From NCBI GenBank assembly GCA_027600665.1, contig JADGJL010000008.1:62001-126000 (forward strand): a stretch of DNA of 64,000 bases. Direction: 5' to 3'. A program made the translations under genes and the position numbers. The stretch's first letter is position 1. Each line of letters starts with the position of its first letter. The notes below the pieces were generated by a model that worked only from the letters and a program-made list of their open reading frames with translations, made no database searches and had not been told where the DNA came from. Origin of the DNA: Irineochytrium annulatum (lineage: Eukaryota > Chytridiomycota > Chytridiomycetes > Chytridiales > Chytridiaceae). Positions 58,212 through 64,000 of this stretch are shown in pieces.

Positions 58212-58240
58212 TTCATCACCTCGTCTTTGTTTGTATTTGT

Positions 58241-58303
58241 ATAATAGCACCCGTTTATCGGATAAATTTCTGAAATTTCAAGAATTTCTTATAAGATTTT
58301 AAG
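58241..58303 (-). promoter_or_regulatory. Promoter with shared 63-bp activator element, copy 2
   Basis: Minus strand: conserved block 58303-58280 (23 of 24 bases equal to copy 1), second half-site AGAAATTT at 58271-58264, and extended -10 TGC-TATTAT (58249-58241). The spacing from the block to the -10 box is 33 bases in both copies. It drives the permease genes and probably the genes behind them. Confidence 0.75.
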
Positions 58304-58371
58304 GAGTGTGCCAGGGTTCGTTTCAACAACTGAATCCAAGCAAGCTGGACAAGAACTTGTTCTAATAAAAT

Positions 58372-58397
58372 AAAAAAAGCCGCTAAAATAGCGACTT
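58372..58397 (-). terminator. Terminator, copy 2 of a three-copy family
   Basis: Seven A, then GCCGCTA-AAA-TAGCGAC on the plus strand. It is a minus-strand terminator 58 bp past the methyltransferase stop. Confidence 0.75.
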
Positions 58398-58454
58398 TCA
58401 AATGGCGTTATATTCTTATTCCTTATTGATATGACTGGGTTTCATTAGGGGGCT

Positions 58455-59210
58455 CTATACTTCTCCCCAAAACATTTCAGTTTCATAGTCGAATGCAACA
58501 GTACCCTCTTGATTATTTTTATCAAATAAATTTCGCAGTGCTGATATCATAGGATCGTAATTTGCATGCCCTGGTGCAGGGCTATAGGAAGATGATAGCA
58601 ACCTGCCTTTCAATCCTTCGAAATCGAACTCCTGACTCATTCTGAATCGCATTTCATGCATTGAACCTTCCTTGAAAAAAGAGAGCAGCATCGTTTGAGA
58701 AATATTTTTATGATTAACTTTTTGGTAGTCCGTTCCATATGTATGGAGCAGTTGATTGTATTCTTCACGAAACGGAGTACCGTGTGTAAGACGTGAATTC
58801 CAGATGAGTATTACTCTCCCGCCAGGCCGTAGAATTCTGCGGAACTCGATTTGGGCTGCGGATTGATCGAACCAGTGGAATGCCTGAGCGCAGACAATAA
58901 AATCAACCGACTGATCAGGTAATCCCGTAGATTCTGCAGAACCTGCTATACTCACGAATTGCGGACTACTTTTTAACGTTTGCTCGGCGGCTTCCCGCAT
59001 AGCCTGATTTGGCTCGACCGCTATTACATAGCTTCCGCGTTCCAGAAGTAGCTTCGAGATGATCCCAGTACCTGACCCGATGTCTGCTATATTACTGTTC
59101 GCACGTAAACCAACAACGTCGTATAAATGGTCAATAGCCTCTATTGGATAGCTCGGGCGGTATTTCAAATACGAATCGACCCGGCTCGTAAACCGTTCTC
59201 TACTGTTCAT
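58455..59210 (-). CDS. Class I SAM-dependent methyltransferase
   Basis: A 251-residue enzyme. The S-adenosylmethionine motif I is IADIGSGTGIISKLLL (about residue 39), followed by the acidic VIAVEPNQAM, and motif IV is VDFIVCAQAFHWFD. This places it in the Methyltransf_11/25 group, near YcgJ- and UbiE-like proteins. The substrate cannot be read from sequence. It is monocistronic between a terminator and an intergenic region without clear genes. Confidence 0.85.
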   Translation of the reverse strand: MNSRERFTSRVDSYLKYRPSYPIEAIDHLYDVVGLRANSNIADIGSGTGIISKLLLERGSYVIAVEPNQAMREAAEQTLKSSPQFVSIAGSAESTGLPDQSVDFIVCAQAFHWFDQSAAQIEFRRILRPGGRVILIWNSRLTHGTPFREEYNQLLHTYGTDYQKVNHKNISQTMLLSFFKEGSMHEMRFRMSQEFDFEGLKGRLLSSSYSPAPGHANYDPMISALRNLFDKNNQEGTVAFDYETEMFWGEV

Positions 59211-59390
59211 CGATCGTCACGCTCCCATCAATATTTTTCTGGTCCATGAGCTGCTCTTATCTTGGCTGTATTGATCGTTGATTATATAATCCCTAATACA
59301 TTCATCGGAATGGATTCCTCCTAAGTAGAAATAGCGGTGCCATATATGGCTTTTTTAATTGCGTACATCTTCATATTGCCTTATGAAAAG

Positions 59391-59416
59391 AAAAGACCCC
59401 ATATGGAGTCTTTTCT
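59391..59416. terminator. Terminator of the stalk/PKD protein gene
   Basis: AAAAGACCCC and GGAGTCTTTT pair around ATAT with one mismatch, and T-rich tails lie on both sides. It lies 51 bp past the stop at 59467. The rest of 59211-59466 shows no gene. Confidence 0.8.
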
Positions 59417-59466
59417 GTCGATGATTAACGCATCGCACAAAGCATTCGTTATAAGAGACAACTACC

Positions 59467-61767
59467 TTACTTCTCCGATGGGAGCGGTGTAAAGAGCAGA
59501 TTGACCGGCAGGTTGCTTCCTGGCGCGGCTGAGAACAGAATCGTTACGCTCCCTCCGATTGATCCGGTGCGGTAAAGAACGCTTTGTTCACTTGAATTGG
59601 CAACGGCAACGTTGCCTTCGGCAATCGATACCAACTGGTTGTTCACCAGCGCTACTCCGGAGTACTTCCCTCCACGAGGGTTAAAGGAGATAAGCGTACG
59701 TGGTGCAACATTGGTCAGCGTGATTTTGTACAATACGCCGAAATTACCCGCGTTGGATGCGTCTGTGTAAGCCATCGGATCTGTTCCTACCAGATTGGGA
59801 TCGCTTGAATTGTCACCAAGTGGCAGACGAGCCGGTTTGAGTCCCACGTGCTCATCGTACTTTATGATACGAGTTGCGTTCGGGTACGTCCCCCGGTTAT
59901 GCACTCCGTCACGATCAAGCACGGGAAGCAATGGCAACGCTTCGAACGGATCTTTATTTTCTTCCACCAGGATAACGTTATAGTCTAAGGAATAATCACT
60001 ATATGCATCCGAATAGAGAGAGATGACTTGTCCTTCTTTCATCGGCGTTTTATTAAGTTCGGTCAAAATCAATTTGCTTTCCCCAGGTTGAAGGTACTCT
60101 TTCTTTTGATCCGCTCCGGTCTGAATCGACTTGAACCATTTATCAATAGACAATTTCCCGGCTACAGTAGCATACGGTGTAGGTCCAGCAAAGCCCATAT
60201 TCTGCTGTTCGAATACAGCCGGATTCGGGTTGTTATTGGTGGCAATCACATACATTTTTACTCGTTTGCCTGTATTGTTCACGTGGTGAATCATGAAACG
60301 GGTCTGTCCCGAAGATGATTCTTTATACACAATGCCTTCCGTATTCACCGTTTCCGGGCTGTTACTACGGATCAACAAACTTGGCTCATCTATATACGTA
60401 TACGGCACTTTCTCCATTGTAGTCACTTCGCCGCCGTTAAAGGTGAATTTCTGTCCTACTGGCGTGAAGAGTAAATTGAAGTCGGTAAATGAATATAAGG
60501 TCTCATTGGTTATGGTGATCACCTTGGAGTACGTGTTTGTAGCGCCATGATTATCAGTAACCGTAAGTGTTACCGTTTTTGGACCCGGTTCAAAGAAAGC
60601 AAGTGAATTGTTCTCCCACACAGCTTTGACAATATTATTTTCATCATCTGTGCTTTGGTCGGTGTATGTTATTTTTTCGCCCATTTTATATTGTTCTTTA
60701 TCCGTGGCAAACATGGCTACAGGAGGAAGATTAGGAGTCATAACTTCAATGGTAATCGAGTAAGGATCACTCCATTGGCCGTTGGCATCCTGTACTTGAT
60801 ATGAAATCGTATATGTACCTGCTTGATCAAATGAATCCTGGCGACCTGTCCAGCGTTCGTCAACGATATCCAATCCATTGGGTGAACTGTTTGAAGTTAC
60901 GTAGTCCACTGTATCGCCTGCAAAGATTTCCTTTTGGGTAATGGTGAAGCTTGCAACAGGTTTCGTATTCAGATTCAGCACAACCGTCTTGGCTGACTGA
61001 TTCACTTTATAGGTGATGTTCAGGGCTTGAGTGATGGAAGTTAACGGCACCATGAACGTATTTTTTTGCTGATAAGCAGGGCCTTTCATCGTTCTGGTCT
61101 CTCCATTTACCGTGTAGTCCTTGCTGTTCGTCTTGAATCGGAGTTCATCGTCACCACTAATAATGATGGTTTCCTTGGTTTTGTTATCGTATTTGACCCC
61201 GTACCCCACACGGTCAACCAGCGCACGAATGGCAACATAGGATACACCGTTTTTGACAGCCATGGGCTGGCCAGCAAGATACGTTTTTCCATCCTGCTCC
61301 ATTTTGTTGCTATTCATGTATAACGTCAGATTACCACCTGCTGCTACAGGAGACGTCCCGTCAATGGATGGTTGCTCTATTTCTGCTGGCGTAGCTGGCG
61401 TTTCAACCTTCTCAGGCACTTCCTCTTGAACCTCAGGTTTCGTGCCCGTTGCGTCAGTAGTGGCTTCTTCCCCATCCAATGCAGGTTTCTCACTATCTGT
61501 TTTGGTTGTTGCCTGATCGCCAGTCGAGGTTTTAGTTTCCTTGGCTTCAGAGGATGGAGTACTGATCGATTTGTTATTGCTCTCTGTCTTCACTTCACGC
61601 TCTGCAATTGGCTGCTCTTGTTTTAACACCTCTACGGATTCTACGTTTGCCGTGTTTACTGACGTGGTGTCACCTTGCTGTGTTGATTGCGCATTCACAG
61701 AACCAACTGCAAATGCCTGAAAAACGGCTAAAGCGGTAAAAATGGATAATTTCTTCTTCATATTCAT
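59467..61767 (-). CDS. Secreted stalk-domain protein with PKD-like repeats
   Basis: A 766-residue exported protein. Residues 1-26 are a signal peptide ending VNAQS. Residues about 30-140 are low-complexity, rich in Thr, Glu and Lys. Residues about 148-268 form a copper amine oxidase N-terminal (stalk) domain (VSYVAIRALVDRVGYGVKYD, FMVPLTSITQALN). Two PKD-like beta domains follow (about 270-345 and 350-425; FDQAGTYTISYQVQD, FEPGPKTVTLTVTDNHG). The C-terminal about 340 residues form a beta-rich region I do not recognise. It is probably a surface or matrix protein. AAGGAG lies upstream of the ATG. Confidence 0.82.
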   Translation of the reverse strand: MNMKKKLSIFTALAVFQAFAVGSVNAQSTQQGDTTSVNTANVESVEVLKQEQPIAEREVKTESNNKSISTPSSEAKETKTSTGDQATTKTDSEKPALDGEEATTDATGTKPEVQEEVPEKVETPATPAEIEQPSIDGTSPVAAGGNLTLYMNSNKMEQDGKTYLAGQPMAVKNGVSYVAIRALVDRVGYGVKYDNKTKETIIISGDDELRFKTNSKDYTVNGETRTMKGPAYQQKNTFMVPLTSITQALNITYKVNQSAKTVVLNLNTKPVASFTITQKEIFAGDTVDYVTSNSSPNGLDIVDERWTGRQDSFDQAGTYTISYQVQDANGQWSDPYSITIEVMTPNLPPVAMFATDKEQYKMGEKITYTDQSTDDENNIVKAVWENNSLAFFEPGPKTVTLTVTDNHGATNTYSKVITITNETLYSFTDFNLLFTPVGQKFTFNGGEVTTMEKVPYTYIDEPSLLIRSNSPETVNTEGIVYKESSSGQTRFMIHHVNNTGKRVKMYVIATNNNPNPAVFEQQNMGFAGPTPYATVAGKLSIDKWFKSIQTGADQKKEYLQPGESKLILTELNKTPMKEGQVISLYSDAYSDYSLDYNVILVEENKDPFEALPLLPVLDRDGVHNRGTYPNATRIIKYDEHVGLKPARLPLGDNSSDPNLVGTDPMAYTDASNAGNFGVLYKITLTNVAPRTLISFNPRGGKYSGVALVNNQLVSIAEGNVAVANSSEQSVLYRTGSIGGSVTILFSAAPGSNLPVNLLFTPLPSEK

Positions 61768-62197
61768 GCGTTGTCTTTGGCTCCTTCTACTCTCTAGTTA
61801 TTTATTTACAACCCCTCAAAAACTCATAGTATTAGACGCTAGATTCAGGGAAAAGTTTCTAAATCAATTGAAAATTATGGATTTTGACAACGATCTTTCA
61901 AACTTTGGTTATAAGTTCTTGAATAAAAAGCCTCTTTTGAATAATCATCTTGATTTTGCACAACATAATCCATGTCTTTCTAGCAAACTACTGAACTATC
62001 TCACGTATGAAGCGAATATCCAACAAATTAAAAGAAAACTTACGGTTAAGGTGGAACCTGATAGCGAAATTGATGTGAGTCTCCGTCAACGCATAAAGTG
62101 CACCTCGTAGAATTTCATCGGATCAACCATGGGTTAACCAATGTCCATTCTAATGGGTGCACTTCAAATAGTTTCGGACCTTATGATCTACTGTTCT
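61768..62197. other. 430-bp intergenic region
   Basis: No convincing gene is present. The part near 61780 carries the ribosome site and probably the promoter of the stalk protein. The part at 62096-62164 is a self-complementary 69-bp element. Confidence 0.6.
62096..62164. repeat. 69-bp folding palindrome, MITE-like
   Basis: Ends AAGTGCACC and GGTGCACTT are perfect inverted repeats. After symmetric three-base bulges, TAGAAT pairs with ATTCTA, then CAT with ATG and GG with CC, and the tip holds AACC-AT-GGGTT. The whole element folds on itself, as remnants of small transposable elements do. Confidence 0.5.
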
Positions 62198-62677
62198 TTA
62201 ATTCCGTACTACAGGAATCCACATTTCACCATATACCAAACCGTTTTTCTCTCCCATTTCAACTGTTGTATTCGGACCGCCAACATAGGCATAATCCTTT
62301 TCTGCGGGAAGGGCTTGACCAAAGGCAATGCCAGTAAGCATATTACTGAGCGCATCAGCCGTCTCTGCTTCACCCTTCACAACAAGGTATTTTCCCTTAG
62401 GAAATTGAATTACTCTCGTTGCTTCTGGCAGAGATTCTTCTGTCATGACCCCAGCATAATGCATCATCTTGTTATTGACTGCTTCGTTTACAGCGAAAAT
62501 ATAGTCATTAGTAGCTAGGGACTTTAATGTGTCCAGGCTTCCATCCTCTTTCACAGTGGACCAAAAATCCGCCTTCTCCTTGCTGATACCAGCATAGTCT
62601 GTGTAGTCGCTTTTAAGTTCTGTTCCAATACCTAAAACGATAAAGCTGTCTTTTTCTTCGAAATGATAATTACTCAT
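62198..62677 (-). CDS. GyrI-like (effector-binding domain) protein
   Basis: A 159-residue soluble protein. Length and blocks such as FIVLGIGTELKSDY, YAGVMTEESLPEATRVIQFPKGKYLVVKG and GLVYGEMWIPV match the GyrI-like/AraC effector-binding fold used to bind drugs or, in related proteins, to hydrolyse cyclopropanoid toxins. It is divergent from a WYL-type regulator across 105 bp, so regulation by that protein is likely. Confidence 0.8.
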   Translation of the reverse strand: MSNYHFEEKDSFIVLGIGTELKSDYTDYAGISKEKADFWSTVKEDGSLDTLKSLATNDYIFAVNEAVNNKMMHYAGVMTEESLPEATRVIQFPKGKYLVVKGEAETADALSNMLTGIAFGQALPAEKDYAYVGGPNTTVEMGEKNGLVYGEMWIPVVRN

Positions 62678-62782
62678 GGTTTACACCGTCCTCTTTAAAT
62701 TTTCAATTGATTTGTGTTTTCACTTGATAGGTTTATAATAACCTTAAATCATGTCAGAATATGATACTGTTTAGGGGGGCCA

Positions 62783-63757
62783 ATGAAGAAAGTTGAACGC
62801 ATAAACATCATCACGCGGTATATCAATAACCGTGCACACTTTACCATCTCTGAAATCATGCGAGAATTTAATATTTCTCGTTCAACAGCCATTCGAGATA
62901 TCAGAGAAATTGAAGCCATGGGAATGCCACTTGTCGCTGAAGTTGGGCGGGACGGAGGTTATTTTGTCATGAACAACTCGCTCCTGCCCACGGTTCGTTT
63001 TACCGATAATGAAATCAAAGCGTTATTCATTGCCTTTATGGCGACAAGAAATCAACAGCTTCCTTATCTGAAGAGTCGTCAATCTTTGGCTGAAAAATTA
63101 TTAGGCCTTATCTCAGAAAATCAGCAAGATGACCTTGTGCATTTGAATCAAATATTGCTTTTTGAAGGGACCAATCCCCATAATCCAGACTTGCTTGATC
63201 TGTCAGACCTGCCTCACCCTACCTTGGAAAAACTCATCCAAATTCTTCTTATAGAACGTTATTTGTTAGTTACTGTCCAAGAAGAGAAGAAAACAAAGTC
63301 CTATCCCATCGTGCTCTTACACCTTCATCATCAAAAAGGCCATTGGATCATTGAAGGTTTTGACTTGGAGGAAGAAAATAGACGCATCATATCTGTCGAC
63401 AACCTCATCCGTGTAGAAGCATACCCAACGAAAAACAGACGGAGTACGAAAAAGATTGTAGAACAACTAAAACGAAATGCGCAGGAAGAGGTCATCAACC
63501 TTGTTCTGGAACTTGGCCCAAAGGCGATTGCCCAATATAAAAAGTACCATCCTTTAAAGTTTTCAATTGCCTATACGAATCCGTACCAAACTACAGCCCT
63601 TCTAAAGGCATTTACGAATGTTCATAACTTAGACGAATTAACTGAAATCACCAATTGGTTGCTTTTTCTAGGTGAAGATATCAAAGTCAAGGAAGTTCCG
63701 GAGGAAGTCCTGAACGCTGTACAAGAGAGATTAAACCTATACCAGTTGAAGCAGTGA
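62783..63757 (+). CDS. YafY-type regulator (DeoR-like HTH plus WYL domain)
   Basis: A 324-residue regulator. Residues about 1-60 form a winged helix (HFTISEIMREFNISRSTAIR, EIEAMGMPLVAEVGRDGGY). Residues about 140-215 are WYL-like (ERYLLVTVQEEKKTKSYPIV, HWIIEGFDLEEENRRIISVD), although the Trp-Tyr-Leu triplet itself is replaced by WII. It is divergent from the GyrI-like gene and probably controls it. GGGGGG lies upstream of the ATG. Confidence 0.87.
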   Translation: MKKVERINIITRYINNRAHFTISEIMREFNISRSTAIRDIREIEAMGMPLVAEVGRDGGYFVMNNSLLPTVRFTDNEIKALFIAFMATRNQQLPYLKSRQSLAEKLLGLISENQQDDLVHLNQILLFEGTNPHNPDLLDLSDLPHPTLEKLIQILLIERYLLVTVQEEKKTKSYPIVLLHLHHQKGHWIIEGFDLEEENRRIISVDNLIRVEAYPTKNRRSTKKIVEQLKRNAQEEVINLVLELGPKAIAQYKKYHPLKFSIAYTNPYQTTALLKAFTNVHNLDELTEITNWLLFLGEDIKVKEVPEEVLNAVQERLNLYQLKQ

Positions 63758-63776
63758 GCGCTCAGTACGAAAAACC

Positions 63777-63802
63777 AAAAAAAGCCGCTATGTTAGCGAC
63801 TT
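63777..63802 (-). terminator. Terminator, copy 3 of a three-copy family
   Basis: Seven A, then GCCGCTA-TGT-TAGCGAC on the plus strand. It lies 67 bp past the stop of the partial permease on the minus strand. Confidence 0.75.
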
Positions 63803-63868
63803 GTTATGGAATCATATTCATTATGCCTCACGCCTCACGCCAATCCTTGGCGAGTTGTTCCTTCTATA

Positions 63869-64000
63869 TTAAAAGTCAGCATTAGACTGGGCATGATTAG
63901 GTGTATGCTGCGAGATTTTTTTAACGAGTAGAAAATAAGTAACAATGGCAATGACACTGGTCATTAACAAAGTGAGTCCTAACGGGACGGCAGTGTCCTC
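63869..64000 (-). CDS. C-terminal end of a membrane permease (partial)
   Basis: The reverse strand carries 43 codons ending in TAA at 63869. They encode a hydrophobic helix (LGLTLLMTSVIAIVTYFLLV) followed by a short charged and polar tail. This is the look of the last helix and tail of an MFS-type transporter. The family cannot be fixed from the fragment. Confidence 0.6.
   Translation of the reverse strand, partial: EDTAVPLGLTLLMTSVIAIVTYFLLVKKISQHTPNHAQSNADF

Noticed and set aside
61742..62110. 122-codon plus-strand open frame in the intergenic region
   Set aside because: It begins inside the stalk gene on the opposite strand, has no ribosome site and no family pattern.

Overview
The window looks like chromosome of a plant-polysaccharide-degrading Gram-positive bacterium, most likely a Paenibacillus. 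The grounds are purine-rich ribosome binding sites, YesM/YesN-type two-component systems, LplA/LplB/LplC-type sugar uptake genes without their own ATPase, many AraC regulators next to glycosidases, cre-like catabolite repression sites, and very large modular secreted enzymes. I see no rRNA, tRNA, CRISPR array, phage or intact insertion sequence.

Layout. 1-10.6 kb: a pectin (rhamnogalacturonan) locus with a YesN/YesM pair, a SUKH-type protein, a 2128-residue secreted lyase fused to two esterase domains, and a divergent AraC regulator. 10.7-12.2 kb: a short-chain dehydrogenase divergent from a TetR regulator, with a clear operator between them. 12.2-18.9 kb: a GAF/PucR-type regulator divergent from an MFS carrier, an M20 amidohydrolase and both subunits of iron-sulfur L-serine dehydratase. 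19-26.7 kb: an SH3 protein, then a pentose operon (FAH-family dehydratase, aldehyde dehydrogenase, YjhG-type sugar-acid dehydratase, GH43 beta-xylosidase) under a divergent AraC regulator. 26.8-32.6 kb: a GH43 enzyme with AraC, a ROK kinase, and an MFS pump with its MerR regulator. 32.7-35 kb: an arsRBC operon. 35.1-42 kb: a tandem GH43-like protein, a secreted alkaline phosphatase with a Pho box, small membrane proteins, a ferritin-like protein and a manganese-type CDF exporter. 42.3-58.3 kb: a minus-strand glycan locus (two permeases, binding lipoprotein, YesM/YesN pair, FAD-dependent oxidoreductase, SGNH hydrolase, 1691-residue secreted protein). 58.4-64 kb: a methyltransferase, a stalk/PKD secreted protein, a GyrI-like protein, a WYL regulator and the end of a permease.

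How it fits together. Secreted multimodular enzymes cut pectin and other glycans, ABC permeases import the pieces, GH43 enzymes without signal peptides trim them inside the cell, and AraC or two-component regulators sense the products while cre sites add glucose repression. The strongest new observation is a 63-bp promoter element shared, with identical spacing to an extended -10 box, by the ABC transporter operon (58.2 kb) and the giant secreted protein (47.4 kb). It probably marks the regulon of the local YesN-type response regulator. Also notable are the oxidative (Weimberg-type) pentose operon, the amidohydrolase-serine dehydratase cluster, the lyase-esterase-esterase fusion, and three near-identical terminators behind unrelated genes.
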